The notes: generated by a model not told the origin, from the letters alone. Numbered from the stretch's first letter, positions 44,755 to 57,152 are shown. The stretch: DNA of 64,000 nucleotides from Prorocentrum cordatum (GCA_963575745.1 CAUYUJ010000967.1:43050-107049), one strand, 5' to 3'. Numbers and translations are program-made.

Positions 44755-45135
44755 CTTTCCTCCTCCTCCTCCTCCTCCTCCTCCTCCTCCTCCTCCTCCT
44801 CCTCCTCCTCCTCCTCCTCCTCCTCCTCCTCCTCCTCCTCCTGCTCCCTCCTCCTCCTGCTCCTCTCCTCCTCCTGCCCTCCTCCTGCCTGCTCCTCCTC
44901 CTCCTCCTCCTGCTCCTGCTCCTGCTCTCCTCCTCCTCCTCCTCCTCTCCACCTCCTCCTCCTCCCTCCTCCTCCTCCTCCTCCTCCTCCTCCTCCTCCT
45001 CCTCCTCCTCCTCCTCCTCCTCCTCCTCCCAGTCCTCGTTGCCCTCCTTCGCCTCCTCCTCCTCCTCCTCCTCCTCCTCCTCCTCCTCCTCGTCCTCCTC
45101 CTTCTCCTCCTCGTTGTCCTTTTCCTCGTCCTGTT
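44755..45135. repeat. CTC microsatellite
   Basis: About 380 bp; keeps the retrogene frame open but is unlikely to be part of the original gene. Confidence 0.95.
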
Positions 45136-45249
45136 AGCACGCGCTCGCCTGGTAGGGGGGGGGGGCTGGGGCTCGGCAAGGGAGCGTCGGGCTCCCGGCC
45201 GAACGCAGCTGCAAGGTCTTCAGTTACGGGCAGGGCGTGATGAAGTCAG

Positions 45250-45463
45250 GCGGGCTTAGCCGCCCCGGAACGCAACACGCAACCCGTAGCGTGTTGACAC
45301 GGAGCTCAGCGCGTAGACTGAAAACGAAGGTATGATGCGGTGCGTTCGCCCAAAACGTGGGCCAGTACGTTGAGCCAACAGGCAACGCATCGACTCGGAC
45401 GTCTTGAGCATGGTACGTGCTGCGTTCCAGAACGGGCATATCGAGGCAGCTAAGCCGGCGGGG
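45250..45463. repeat. Candidate TIR element
   Basis: CGGGCTTAGCCGCCCCGGAA left; inverted right end CCGGCTTAGCTGCCTCGATA. Only the outer 15 bp agree well. Confidence 0.4.
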
Positions 45464-45564
45464 GGCGTCCCAACCTCATCTTTTGCTTGGCTGCTCTTCC
45501 AGCCACGCAGCGAGCGCTCGAACGCTAGTCCCCTGCCTAGAAGCCCCCGATGCCCCCCCGCCCC

Positions 45565-45955
<391 letters not shown>

Positions 45956-46237
45956 GTCCTCCACCGGACATCCGCCGGCGCCTCCCCTCCGCCGGGCCCC
46001 GCAGACCCTTCGCAGACGTCTGCCCGACGCGAGCAGGGGAGGCCCCTTTCTGGAACGGCCTCTCTCTTGCAGGACATATCTCGCCCTTGGCCCCTCCCCC
46101 GCTGCTGGAGACTCTGGCTTGCCTCTGTGGACGCCATGACAATGGCCACTCTAACAATCCTATCATTGAGTTAAGAATGTGTTGCACATGTGGAAAACGT
46201 GTTCGAACTATGTTCCAAAGATGTTCTTTTTGCATCT

Positions 46238-46789
46238 CTAAAACATGCTTGAAACATGCTTTAGACATCTGGAAATGATTTGGCAGCACGCCTCCTCTCC
46301 ATCAGTCGACTTCCACAAGCTTGCCTGAGCAACTCTCCTCTGCCGTCGCGAGACCTGGACCGCGCCGTCCTCTCCCGTCACCGCGTCGGCACGCGCACTC
46401 CGAGCCGAGTCCAGCTGCGGAGCAACGAGGGCCGCGCTCCCCGCAGGCTGAGGCACGCGGGAGGACAAGCACTCTCGACGGCGTCGGTTTTCGCATCGAC
46501 ATTCGTGCTGGCTCTGTTCCTCGCAGCTCCGGCGCCAGATCCTGATGCCTACCGGCGTGCAATTCCAGTTCACTTGGGCTGTCGAGTACCAGAGCAGCTC
46601 GGGGCGGCAGAAACCCACCGCGAGCCGAATCCGATATTCAGTCTCCAGCGGCGATTCGGCCGCATCAAACTTGCGGCTGCCACGAGGCACAGTGGCCAGA
46701 ACGTTAACATCCCAAATCACAAGACAGCTCCCCAACCACTTGGACCCCACCACCAGCCCACATGGTGAACACGAGTGCTGCGCAGCCAC
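46238..46789 (-). CDS. Possible coding region, unknown protein
   Basis: The best part reads VLATVPRGSRKFDAAESPLE followed by TEYRIRLAVGFCRPELLWYS and TAQVNWNCTPVGIRIW, with mixed hydrophobic and aromatic residues and moderately GC-ending codons. The surrounding 300 bp is not a recognisable repeat. No known domain, start or splice sites were identified. It could be one exon of a gene or chance. Confidence 0.3.
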   Translation of the reverse strand: MAAQHSCSPCGLVVGSKWLGSCLVIWDVNVLATVPRGSRKFDAAESPLETEYRIRLAVGFCRPELLWYSTAQVNWNCTPVGIRIWRRSCEEQSQHECRCENRRRRECLSSRVPQPAGSAALVAPQLDSARSARADAVTGEDGAVQVSRRQRRVAQASLWKSTDGEEACCQIISRCLKHVSSMF

Positions 46790-46794
46790 AGGGA

Positions 46795-47110
46795 GACTGT
46801 CACGGAGTTAGCTACCCATGAGTTGCGACATATGGTGCGCCATCCCTCGGTTGCGCGATCCATGGATTACGTCACCCATGGGTTGCGCCATAGGCTGCGG
46901 CATCGACGGGTTACGCGACATTTGTTGTGCCGTAGGTTGCGCCATGGGATGCGTCATCCGTGCCGTTCGCTATGTAGAGAACAATCGGTTGTGCACTGGG
47001 CTGCCGGATATGAAACGGCCCGTTCTCGGCTGCGCCAGAAGTTGCGCACTCGGCGGCAGAGCATAAAACGGCCAGCTGCCGGTTAAGTTACACAGTCGGG
47101 CTGCCGAAAC
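46795..47110. repeat. Degenerate GGTTGCGCCAT repeat
   Basis: Units such as ATGGGTTGCGCCATAGGCTG about 22-33 bp apart, then GGGCTGCCG..GAAACGGCC repeats. No gene is seen in 47110-47480. Confidence 0.65.
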
Positions 47111-47481
47111 TAAAGCGGCCTCCGATCGGCTGAGCCATAGGGCTTGCGAAATCGAATGCAGTACACAAACCTGCCTGCCCTGGTTGCGCCCACCTCAGGA
47201 TGCCCCTAAACGGAACTTGGATAAATCTGGACACTGGCGCGCCTGGGAGCACTGCAACCACGGGTCGAACCATCTCTCCATTGCTCATTCCCTCCGGGTG
47301 GATTCTGCAAAGCCCTGGTGATCGCTGTCTTGGTGGTCCACGGGGCCCTGGCAAAACGTCCGCACGCGGACGCTGGACATGACATGGCCTGCTATATCGC
47401 TTGAGCAGTGGGTGGTGCACCCGGCGGCCAGAGACAGCACAGCCTGCAGTCGGTCAGTCAATCAGGTCAACCATCAGTTTA

Positions 47482-47654
47482 CAGTCAACCAGTATAGTAA
47501 GGATGCGCGATAAGGATGCAAGGGCCTTGGACGCCCATTTCGAAGCTTTTCGAGCGGGGCGCGGCCAGCGAAAGCGGCGAAGGATGGACCGAGGAGGCAA
47601 GGATGCAAGGGTACCCTTGGGAAGGTTGCCCATCCTTACTATACTGGTTGACTG
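47482..47654. mobile_element. Tc1/mariner-like MITE with perfect 24-bp TIR
   Basis: CAGTCAACCAGTATAGTAAG (47482 on) is matched exactly by the inverted right end (47631-47654), 24 of 24. TA on the left (47480-47481), CA on the right. AAGGATGCAAGGG repeats inside. A diverged copy lies at 56981. Confidence 0.85.
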
Positions 47655-47949
47655 CATTTAGCGAAAATCACTTCGGGATACGCCCGAAAACGCCAAGTCA
47701 AAGTCGCAGAAAATTGTCATCCGTTGATCTGGGGCACACCAACAGATTTGGGGGCTCCTCATGCCTCGAGAGAGGTTGCGCACGACCAGCCTTCCAGGTG
47801 CAGCGTGGGGGGACCACTCGGGGGGGAGGTCAACATGAATTATACATGTTGATCCTCCCTCTTCTTCGCTCCTCGTCCTCTTGTTTTGTTGCTGCGGATT
47901 GGTTCGTCATGATGACCGTGGCCCTCGGTACCGCCGCACCCGGCCGAGC

Positions 47950-48352
47950 CTCCAGCTCCTCCTCCACCTCTCTCCTCCCTCCTCCCTCCTCCTCTTCCTC
48001 CTCCTCCTCCTCCTCCTCCTCCTCCTCCTCCTCCTTCTCCTCCTCCTCCTCCTCCTCCTCCTCCTCCTCCTCCTCCTCCTCCCTCCCTCCTCCTCCCTCC
48101 CCTACTTCTTCTGCTTCTCTCCCTCCCTCCTCCTCCTGCTCCTTCCTCCATCCTCCTCCTGCTCCTCCTTCTCCTCCTCCTCCCTCCTCGTTCTCGTCCT
48201 CGTCCTCCTCCTTCTCCCCCCTCCTCTTCCTCCTCCCTCCTCCTCCTCCTCCTCCTGCTCCTGCTCCCCTCCTCCTCCTCCTCCTCCTCCTCCTCCCTCC
48301 TCCTCCTCCTCCTCCTCCTCCTCCTCCTCCTCCCTCCTCCCACTGCCTCGTC
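47950..48352. repeat. CTC microsatellite
   Basis: CTC with CCCT and CTG variants. The 430 bp after it (48353-48783) has no recognised gene. Confidence 0.95.
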
Positions 48353-48783
48353 GAAGACTTTTCGTCGCCCGAGTGTTGGGACTGGGGGGACGACTGCGCC
48401 TCCAGCTGGCGCCGCGCGGAGCCGCCGCCAGCCGCGTCCTTCGGCTTGTCGCTCTTCTGCGGCTCCCCCTGAGAGCTGTTTTTATGGGTCGCCGCCAGCA
48501 TCAGCCCCTCATCAGAAAGAAATCGGCGGCGCGCCGAGGGGGAAACCTCGGAGGGCTCAGGAGGTGTTCGGCCGTTTTGGACAGCTGTCCGAGCCTTCTC
48601 CGATGCCGAAGGGAAACGCCTGCCTCGCCGCGTCGGCCCAACAGACGAGTCTCCTTTCAAGGTCCACTGACCAACGCGATGTGACAAGCATGGCGTTTGG
48701 CCAACTGCAGGAACAGCGGCTAAGAGATGCCCGCTCATAGCCAGACTCACTTAGATCCACACCCACTCGTGCTGCAAATTCGT

Positions 48784-48946
48784 GTCGTGCCGATCCCGGC
48801 GTTCACTCCGGACACCGCGGGGGATCGTTCAACCTTGAACGATCGGCCGTTTCCGAGACGCCAAATCGTTCAACGTCGACCGAATCTGGGTCGCCGGCGG
48901 CGCTCAACAGGGTTGCCGCCAATCGGCACGACGCGAACCTACCGTA
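48784..48946. mobile_element. Family R4 foldback element
   Basis: Outer inverted ends (GTGTCGTGCCGATC / GATCGGCACGACGCGAACC) enclose GATCGTTCAACCTTGAACGATC and a second GTTCAAC...GTTGAAC-type palindrome region. The 5' end is shortened compared with the two copies near 56 kb. Confidence 0.65.
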
Positions 48947-48948
48947 CC

Positions 48949-49131
48949 CAGACCCCCGATTGTGTGTGTGTTTTTCATAGCGTCGACCCTCAGAGGTCTG
49001 GACCCCTTCCCTGGGACCGGTGTTTCATCCTGCGTCGTTTTTGACGGCCCCGAGGCCTGGTGAAGGCCCCGGAGGCCGAAAATAGCGAAAAACCTCCGTT
49101 GTGATTTCTTCACAGCGCGAGGGGGTCTGGG
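48949..49131 (+). mobile_element. Family R1 element
   Basis: Complete copy (CCAGACCCCCGATTGTG to GCGAGGGGGTCTGG), directly abutting a family R4 element on its left. Confidence 0.75.
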
Positions 49132-49332
49132 TAGATCCACTCACACTCAAGCACTCGTGGAAGAGGGCCTCGTCAGACGGAGCGACGCAGCTGCGGGGAT
49201 CCCCGCGTCGAGTCATGGTGCCTGGCCCCCGCCCACGCTCCCGTGCAAGCACCTGCGGGCACTGAGATCCAGCATCCGACGCTGAGACGAGGGTTTGTGC
49301 ACTAGCCCGAAACAGAGGGCGTCGGAAAATTC

Positions 49333-49790
49333 CCAGACCCCCGACGTCATGATTTTTTCGCGACGCGGCCCCGAGAGGTCTGTACCCATTCCCCGGGACC
49401 GTTTTATCGTTCTGAGTCGTTTGTTGACGGTCTCGAGGCCCTGTGAGGGCCCCTGGAGGCCGACACTTAGGAAAAGCCTACCGTCGTGAATTTTTCACAA
49501 CGCGAGGGGCTCTGGTTACGCGCATCCCAAGACCCCCTCGCGCTGCAACAAAAATCCCCTCGGCCTCTGGGGGGGCCTCACCGGGCTCCGGGACTGCAAA
49601 GCGACGCAGGCTGAAAAACCCGGCCCCGTCGACGCTGTGAAAAAATCACGAGGGCAAGTTTTTCCTAATTTTCGGCCTCCAGGGGCCCTCACCGGCCTCG
49701 GGACTGTCAAAAAACGACGCAGGTTGAAGAACCGGACCCGGGGAAGGGGTCCAGACCTCTGGGGCTCGACGCCATGAGAAAGCCACGACG
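49333..49790. mobile_element. Two to three family R1 elements
   Basis: 49333-49513 is a complete forward copy (CCCAGACCCCCGACGTCATG to GCGAGGGGCTCTGG). 49530-49790 holds reverse copies: one short, ending GTCGACGCTGTGAAAAAATC, then a second through GGGGTCCAGACCTCTGGGG. Confidence 0.7.
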
Positions 49791-49863
49791 GCGGCGGTCA
49801 GGGTCCACCGCGTCCGCCCTCGAGATGACGAGGCCGATGTGCTCGCAGGATCGCTCGCCCTGT

Positions 49864-50062
49864 CGTCGGGAGCGGCCAAGAGGGGGGCGTCCAAGAAGGG
49901 GGGGTGCAAATCATGACCGGCGGCATGTGCGCGGCCCAGCGGGGGGGCCAGGGACGTAATGAAATAAGAAGAGGCGCCATAAAATCTGGGGAACTATCAT
50001 GGCCCCCGCCATGATATCCACCCGCCTCCTGGTCATTACCCCCGCTTGGCCGCCTCCGATGA
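49864..50062. mobile_element. Family R5 element
   Basis: TCGGGAGCGGCCAAGAGGGG to CCGCTTGGCCGCCTCCGA inverted ends. The middle ATCATGGCCCCCGCCATGAT is palindromic. About 195 bp; near-identical copies at 54573 and 61763. Confidence 0.8.
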
Positions 50063-50097
50063 TCGGCACCGAGGTACGCTGAGGCCAAGCGTAGGAG

Positions 50098-50522
50098 GAC
50101 GAGGAGGAGGACGAGGAGGAGGACGAGGAGGACGAGGAGGACGAGGAGGAGGAGGAGGACGACGACGAGGAGGAGAAGGAGGAGGACGACTAGTCATCAC
50201 CCCCCTCGTTTCCGCCCCCGCTGTCGGGGGCATCCGAGCACACGGGCAGGCGTCGCTGCGCTGCCGGGCCACCCGAGACTCTGGAGAGCCAGGTCGCCGA
50301 GCGTGGTGCACGAGCCTGTGGGCGCGCAGCGCGTACGCAGGTCCGGCTGGAAAGGAGGAGGGAGGAGGAGGAGGAGGAGGAGGAGGAGGAGGAGGAGGAG
50401 GAGGAGGAGGAGGAGGAGGAGGAGGAGGGGGAGGAAAGGGAGGAGGAGGAGGGAGGAGGGAGGAGGAGAGGGAGGAGGAGAAGGGGAGGAGGAGGAGGAG
50501 GAGGAGGAGGAGGAGGAGGGGG
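50098..50522. repeat. GGA/GGACGA microsatellites
   Basis: Two tracts (50098-50190 and 50350-50522) around a 160-bp spacer that begins with an R5-like right end (TCATCACCCCCCTCGTTTCC). Confidence 0.9.
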
Positions 50523-50529
50523 GGGGGCG

Positions 50530-51590
50530 GGCGGCACGCGAGCCGTTGTCGCGCATCTCGCTGAGGCTGGGTGGCCCGCGCAGCTTTTTCTCGTCGGGGG
50601 TCGAGGCACCTGCCAAGCCGTCCTCTGGGCACTCGGCCTCGCCTTCTGGGCCGCGAGCCCCGCCTTCGGCGCATGGCCTTGAGGTCTCCTCTGCCAGGAG
50701 GTTGCTGAGCAGCCTGCTTTTTGGCAGACTACAACCAGAGCGCCCTAAGTCAAGACATGGCTAATCCAGACTTTGGAAACTCCACTTTGAGAACCCGGAC
50801 AATGAAGAATGTTCCAGTTTAAATTTTCTCGGGCGCGCCAAAGTCATGTTTTTTCGAAGTCCCCGTTTCCAGCGCCCTGAAACATGAGTGTTGGCAAACG
50901 CTGGGCATAGCTCGCATGCAAAACGGTGGCCGACCAGACTCTTCGGAAGACGCTCGGTCGGTGCTGCAGTGATCTGACATCGCTCCTCCCCGCCCAGAGC
51001 GAACCACGCTGCCGTCCGGTGGCGCTTGCAAGACGGGCGTGGGCAAGCCACAGATCACACCCGCGGGAGGGGGTGGGATATCAGACGGTCCTTCCCCGCT
51101 GCAGCCCCACGCCACGGCGGGGCCGTCGTCCCAGAGGAGAGGGAGACAATCATGGCCACCTCCGGCGACGGCCCGCGCCTTTGACTTGACACCTGCGGAA
51201 CAGGCCGGAACATCGAACTTCTGCGGTGGGGGTATTGGGCAAGGAACCCCGAGATAGGGAATCCAGGGTCTGGAAGCCAGTGGACCTTCAATCGTGGATC
51301 GGCCATGGAGATCACCGCCGCCCCCATTGGGAAAGGAATCCTCCAGGGTCTACAGCCTCTTGGGCACACTCCTGAACTCCTGAACGAACGCCCTCACCGT
51401 ATTCGGGGGCGCGCAAACATGGACTAGCGTTCTGTGGATTTGGCGCGCGGTCGCCAAATCCATGGATCGGGGGAGGTGCCCTTCCCCCAAATGCGGCCGG
51501 TGCCGCCGCGTTCGGCGGCGGAAATCCGCGACTTCCCATGGAAACGGGACCCGTCGCTAATCCACGCCCACGTGATCCATGATTGAGATT
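50530..51590. other. No gene or repeat family identified
   Basis: Mixed-composition sequence, including an inverted patch GGATTTGGCGCGCGG / CGCCAAATCC near 51430. Open frames on both strands lack family features. Confidence 0.4.
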
Positions 51591-51599
51591 CATTGATAT

Positions 51600-51929
51600 A
51601 TGAGCGATTCCGAAAACCCGAACCCTGAACACAAACATGTTGTCGTCTCTTGGGGGCGCGTCTTTTCCTTCCGCTGGCTTCCGCCAACTTGCGCTGGCGG
51701 AGGCCGCCTCGTTTTACCTCCGCGAGCTTCCGCCGCCCTTCCGCCGTCTTCCGCCGCGGATGAGATGGCAACTCCTTCGTTCCTCGAAGACAAGGCCCTT
51801 TTTGGAACGCTCAATCTGCATAGAGGCGCGCAGTGTGCTTCGAATGCGAGTCAAGCGTGCGGCGAGGAGGCCAAACCGGGCCGGACATGGAAGGTGGAGC
51901 CTGCAGCGCGCGAACGTGCCAAGATTTGA
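51600..51929 (+). CDS. Small ATG-initiated open frame, doubtful
   Basis: Encodes 109 residues beginning MSDSENPNPEHKHVVVSWG and ending in TWKVEPAARERAKI. It contains a Pro/Ala-rich middle made by a CTTCCGCC-type repeat. No family is recognised, and the only support is the ATG start and a non-microsatellite setting. Confidence 0.15.
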   Translation: MSDSENPNPEHKHVVVSWGRVFSFRWLPPTCAGGGRLVLPPRASAALPPSSAADEMATPSFLEDKALFGTLNLHRGAQCASNASQACGEEAKPGRTWKVEPAARERAKI

Positions 51930-51984
51930 CCCAAGATGGTCACGGGGAGGCTCCCTGGAAGCTCCCAGATCGGGTGTTGCAGGA

Positions 51985-52665
51985 GGAGGAGGAAGGAGGG
52001 AGGGAGGGAGGGAGGGAGGGAGGGAGGGAGGGGGGGAGGGAGGAGGAGGAGGAGAGGAGGAGGAGGAGGAAGGAGGAGGAGGAGGAGGAGGAGGAGGAGG
52101 AGGAGGAGGGAGGAGGGGGAGGGAGAGGAGGAGGGGGAGGAGGAGGAGGAGAGGAGGAGGTGGAGGATAGGAGGAGGGAGGAAGGAGAGGAGGAAAAGGA
52201 TGGAGGAGGATGAGGGAGGAGGAGGAGGATAGGAGGAGGAGGAGGAGGAGGAGGGAGGAGAGGAGGAGGAGGGGAGAGGAGGAGGAGGAGGAGGAGGGAG
52301 GAGGAGAGGAGGAGGAGGAGGAGGAGGAGGAGGAGGAGAAGGATGGGGGGAGGATGGAGGATGGAGGAGGAGGAGGAGAGGAGGAGGAGGAGGAGGGGAG
52401 GAGGAGGAGGAGGAGGAGGAGGAGGAGGAGAGGAGGAGGAGAAGATTGAGGAGGGGAAAAGGAGGAGGAGGAGGAGGAGGAGGAGGAGGGAGGATGAGGA
52501 GGAGGAGGAGGAGGGAGGAGGAGGAGGAGGAGGAGGAGGAGAAGGATGGAGGGGGAGGGGAGGAGGAAGATGGAGGAGGAGGAGGAGGAGGAGGAGGAAG
52601 GAGGAGGAGGAGGAGGAGGGGAGGAGGAGGAGGAGGAGGAGGAGGAGGGAGGAGAATGAGGAGGA
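51985..52665. repeat. GGA microsatellite, about 680 bp
   Basis: GGAGGG then AGG repeats with GAT interruptions. Confidence 0.95.
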
Positions 52666-52837
52666 GGTGCCCCTGGCCCAAGGTGTCCCCAGGAGATCCA
52701 AGGAGGCCCAGGTCGCCTCGAGGGTCAAGCTGGCGCGAAAGGGGGCACCTCGGCCCTTTCCGGCCGATAGGGGCCGGGCGGCCTGCGGCCGCAGTCTCCT
52801 CGGGCATTGTGAGAAAGTCCTGGCTCATCAGGTCTCG

Positions 52838-53432
<595 letters not shown>

Positions 53433-53640
53433 GCATCTCCCAAGGGGGGCCTCCAAAAACCCGCACCGATTCGAAGCCGGATCCGCTGCACTGCTCGGGG
53501 ACTCACTGACCCAGGCCAACCCAGACCCGGGTCAGTCAGGCTTTGCAGGGTCCTGCAAAATCCTACAGGATCCTGCACCCAAGCCCAGGTCAGTGCACCC
53601 CCAGCTGGCCCTGCAGGATCCTGTAAGATCTGGCGCTCTT
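53433..53640. repeat. GCAGGATCCTGC-type dispersed repeat
   Basis: CAACCCAGACCCGGGTCAGT, then TGCAGGGTCCTGC and TACAGGATCCTGC. Related text at 54533-54572 and 54772-54850 flanks the R5 element there. Confidence 0.6.
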
Positions 53641-53825
53641 CGGCTACACGCAAGAGCGACCTGGGGTAAGAGTGACCTTTGGTGCGCGGCATTTTGGGAC
53701 CGCGGGGGGGCGAAAAGCAAGCGCGAAAGCCGCTGCTACCGCTTCTCTCTTAGCCATCTGGGGACCCGTCTGTGCCCGCACCAAAGGTCACTCCAGCGAA
53801 AGGTCACTCTTACGCCTCGCCGAAC
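53640..53825. repeat. Inverted-end repeat, pair with 59098-59465
   Basis: GGCTACACGCAAGAGCGACC and GTGACCTTTGGTGCGCGGC on the left; GCACCAAAGGTCACTCC and GAAAGGTCACTCTT on the right. Confidence 0.65.
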
Positions 53826-54054
53826 TCTGGCTGACCCCCGTTTGCATTGACCCCCGTCTCAAGGCCCCCGAGCTGCTGGGCCGCAGGCGCCTCCGGCTCG
53901 CCCTCCGGCTTGGCCGCCTCGCCCTCCGGCTCGCCCTCCGCGTCGCCCTCCTGCCATGCTCCGGCGAGGCGGGCGGCCCGGGCGGCAGGCCCTATGCATT
54001 TTCTGACTTCGTGCGTTTACTTCCTGGTGCCAGCAAGATGATCCCATCCGAAAT

Positions 54055-54222
54055 CCCCTCGGGCAGCGGAAAAATCACGACGGGAGGATGTTCGCCACTT
54101 CCGGCTTCTGGAGGCCCCTTCTGGGTCCAAAAACGAGTCGGGATGAAGAACGGGTCCCGGGGAAGGGGTCCAAACATCCGGGGGTCGACGTTGTGGAAAA
54201 ATCACGACGCTGGGGGTCCGGG
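54055..54222 (-). mobile_element. Family R1 element inside a family R2 element
   Basis: Reverse R1 (AAAAATCACGACGGGAGG to GACGCTGGGGGTCCGGG). R2 sequence lies on both sides (left part to about 54050, right part 54226-54272). Confidence 0.65.
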
Positions 54223-54304
54223 ATATGCTCCTCGATGGCCCTCGCCGGAAAAATGCACACGTCCGAGCGATGCCAGGTGTGGGACAAGACGGGCCCTGAG
54301 CCGA

Positions 54305-54439
54305 CCAGCCATAACTGGGGGAGCTGTGGTGATTACCCCCCTGAGGGAACCCATCGCCTCGACGATCTCTCGAGAGGGGTGTCGAAATCGATGGGTCCCC
54401 CAGGGGGGTAAGGACCACAGCTCCCCCAGTTGTGGCTGG
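54305..54439. mobile_element. Hairpin (foldback) element
   Basis: CCAGCCATAACTGGGGGAGC inward from the left; CCAGCCACAACTGGGGGAGC inward from the right. Arms about 51 bp, loop about 30 bp. Confidence 0.75.
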
Positions 54440-54572
54440 CCTGCTGAGAGGTCCAGGCGCTGCATTGATTGTCTTGTGCTGGGCGCTCTCGCCCAATGTC
54501 GGGCCCTGGGTCGGGGACCTACTGGCACAGGTCAATCCAAACCCGGGTCAGTCGGGCTTTGCAGGATCCTGC

Positions 54573-54774
54573 CAATCGGGAGCGGCCAAGAGGGGGGTGT
54601 CCACGAGGGGGGGGTGCAAATCATGACCGGCGGCATGTGCGCGGCCCAACGGGGGGGCCAGGGACGTCATGAAATGAGAAGAGGCGCCATGAAAGCTGGG
54701 GAGATATCATGGCCCACGCCATGATATCCCCCCCCCCTAGTCATCACCCCCCTCTTTTCCGCCCCCGAGCAAAG
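54573..54774. mobile_element. Family R5 element
   Basis: Same structure as 49864-50062. It sits within a GCAGGATCCTGC-containing repeat that resumes on the right (CTGCAGGATCATGC). Confidence 0.8.
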
Positions 54775-55057
54775 TCCTGCAGGATCATGCACGCAAGCCC
54801 GGGTCAATGCCAATGCAGCCCTGGCCGACTGACCCCCGTTTGCATTGGCCCTCGTCACTTGAGCCCCGACCGAGGCCAGAACAGGTCGAGCCGGCTGAAA
54901 AATGCCGCGGGAAGATGGAGCCTACAGTCATCGTGAGGCTACAAGGAACGCACGACAAGGAGCGAAGGAGCATTGCTGGCCACGGCGGGCCTAGGGCCTA
55001 GGCCTCGAACAGGCACGACATGAATCTAAGGAGCGGCCCAAAAACCCGAGCCCCTCC

Positions 55058-55533
55058 CCAGGCCCCCAGCATCGTGATTTTTTCAACGTCGACCTCCCAG
55101 CAGTCTGCACCCCTTCCCCGGGGCCGACTTTTTACCCTGAATCGTCTCTTGACGTTCTCGAGACCCGGGCCCCCAGGAGGAGGAGGACGAGGAGGAGGAC
55201 GAGGAGGAGGAGGAGGAGGAGGAGGAGGAGGAGGAGGGAGGAGGTGAGGAGGAGAGAGGAGGTGGAGGAGGAGGAGGGGGAGGTGAGGAGGAGGAAGGAG
55301 GAGGAGGGGAGGAGGAGGGGAGGGAGGAGGAGGAGGAGGAGGAGAGAGGAAGGAGGAGGAGGGAGGAGGAGGAGGAGGAGGAGGAGGAGAGGGGAGGGAG
55401 AGGAGGAGAGAGGAGGAGAGGAGGAGGAGGGAGGAGGAGGGAGGAAGGGGGGGAGGAGGAGGGAGGAGGAGGGCGGAGGAGGAGGAGGGAGGAGGGGGAG
55501 GAGGAGGAGGAGGAGGACGATGCGAGGGGGTCT
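55058..55533 (+). mobile_element. Family R1 element with internal GGA microsatellite
   Basis: The left half of R1 (CAGCATCGTGATTTTTTCAA to GAGACCCGGGCCCCCAGG) runs into about 350 bp of GGA repeats (55172-55520). The R1 right end GCGAGGGGGTCTGG follows at 55523-55536. Confidence 0.65.
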
Positions 55534-55708
55534 GGCTCCCGAGCCCACAGCGGCCCTTGCTTCGGCGTCTCGACTGCATCGCCACAGCTCCCGCCGTGGC
55601 TTCTCGCGATGCCGCGGGGTCTCCTCGCAGCGTCGGGGCCTCGGGGGGCGGCAGGGCTCCCTGGGCTACAGTCGGCCCTGATCAATGAGTCGACCCTGCC
55701 AAGTCAAG

Positions 55709-55907
55709 GGTACCGCAGGTTTGCGTCGTGTCGACCCAGGCGATGGTTTTTGACACCGCGGGGATCGTTCAACCTTGAACGATCGGCCGTTTTCGAAACG
55801 TCCAAATCGTTCCACATCGAACGATTCTGGGTCGCCCGCGGCGTTCAAAGTTGAACGCCGCTGGCGGGGTCGCCGCCGGTCGACACGACACGAACCTACC
55901 GTACATG
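55709..55907. mobile_element. Family R4 foldback element
   Basis: TACCGCAGGTTTGCGTCGTG to CACGACACGAACCTACCGTA, about 199 bp, with internal palindromes around GTTCAACCTTGAAC and GTTCAAAGTTGAAC. It interrupts a family R13 element (left part from 55669). Confidence 0.75.
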
Positions 55908-56107
55908 CGTGTCCTGTCTTGAAAGACCCGTGCCTTTTACATTCCCGTGGCAACGTAGCCCTCGGAAGGGTCTTCTGCCCTCTCGCATGTCCTCTGGCTA
56001 CTTGCCAGAACACCCCAGCCTAACAACCCGAAGACCCAGATTTCGGGTTGGGGGGGTTTGGGTTCCACATGTGTTTTCTTCAATCTTCTCCGACGCCCTC
56101 GTCCAAA

Positions 56108-56302
56108 GTGCCTACGGCAGGTCCGTGTCGTGTCGACCCTGGGGCTGGTTCCCGACACCGCGGGGATCGTTCAGCCTTGAACGGGCAGTTCCCGAAACAC
56201 CAGGATCGTTCAACATCGACCGATTCTGGGCCGCCGGCAGCGTTCAACGTTGAACGCCGGCAGCGGAGTCGCCGCCGGTCGACACGACGCGAACCTGCCC
56301 TA
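56108..56302. mobile_element. Family R4 foldback element
   Basis: CTACGGCAGGTCCGTGTCGT to ACACGACGCGAACCTGCCCT with the same internal palindromes as 55709-55907. Confidence 0.75.
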
Positions 56303-56344
56303 AGAGCCTCCAACCCAGGCGTGCGACGCCCTGCTTTTTTCAGT

Positions 56345-56600
56345 GCGGGGTCCCTGGAAATCCTCACCTCTTCCCCAGGACTGGTTCTTCATCGAAGGAT
56401 TGCAAAAAAAACCTTCGAAGGGTTTTTTTTGCAATCATTCGAAGGTTTTTTTTTGCAATCCTGTTTTTTTTTGCAATCCTTCGTTTTTTTTTTGCAATCC
56501 TTCGTTCAAATGAGTCGTTGTCTGACGGCCCCGAGGCCCGGCGAGAGCCCCCCGAGGCCGAGAACGGGCAGAAGCCTCAGATCCGGTCCCGATTACGGCG
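56345..56600 (+). mobile_element. Family R1 element with poly-A/T hairpin insert
   Basis: R1 core (CTCTTCCCCAGGACTGG ... GAGTCGTTGTCTGACGGCCC) interrupted at 56393-56508 by repeats of CGAAGG plus TTGCAA(A)n in both orientations, forming several hairpins. Confidence 0.55.
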
Positions 56601-56644
56601 CGGCAGTGTCTGGGAAGGGGCCTCCTCCTCCGATGGCGCTCGGT

Positions 56645-56800
56645 TTAGGTCGGGCCTGTCCCCATACAGGGGGATTCTGGACGAAGATAAAACATACCCC
56701 CAAAATTACAAAAAAAAATCGAAAATGTTAAAATAATCGTCCCCAGACTATTTTTTGACTGTTTCTGAGGTCCTCCTGTAGAGGGACAGGCCCGACTTAA
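56645..56800. mobile_element. Family A MITE, 8-bp duplication
   Basis: Ends TTAGGTCGGGCCTGTCCC and GGGACAGGCCCGACTTAA, 156 bp. Perfect duplication CGCTCGGT at 56637-56644 and 56801-56808. Confidence 0.9.
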
Positions 56801-56980
56801 CGCTCGGTCTCTGGCTGCTCCTCGGGCGGGCCCCGGCGCGGCCCACAGGGCACGAAGGGGCACGCTCTCGCCTGCCCCGCCCGCCCCTCCGCTCCGGGCC
56901 GCTGCTGCTGCCGTGTCTGCAGCTGCAGGGGGGAGGGGCTCGAACTCTCGTGGAAGCCCTGAGTGGGGAAACGAACTCTA

Positions 56981-57152
56981 CAGTCAGAACGTATAGTAAG
57001 GACGGGTGATAAGGACGCAAGACCCTTGGAGGCCGAAGTTGGGTTTTCTAGGGCGGCGGGCGACCAGTGATAATGGCAAGGACGAGCCTCAGAGGCAAGG
57101 ACACAAGGGTACCCTAGATGAAGGCCCACGTCCTTACAAGGCGCGTTGACTG
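56981..57152. mobile_element. Copy of the 47482 MITE, TA flanks
   Basis: CAGTCAGAACGTATAGTAAG to CAAGGCGCGTTGACTG with TA at 56979-56980 and 57153-57154. Shares the ATAAGGACGCAAG phrase. Confidence 0.75.
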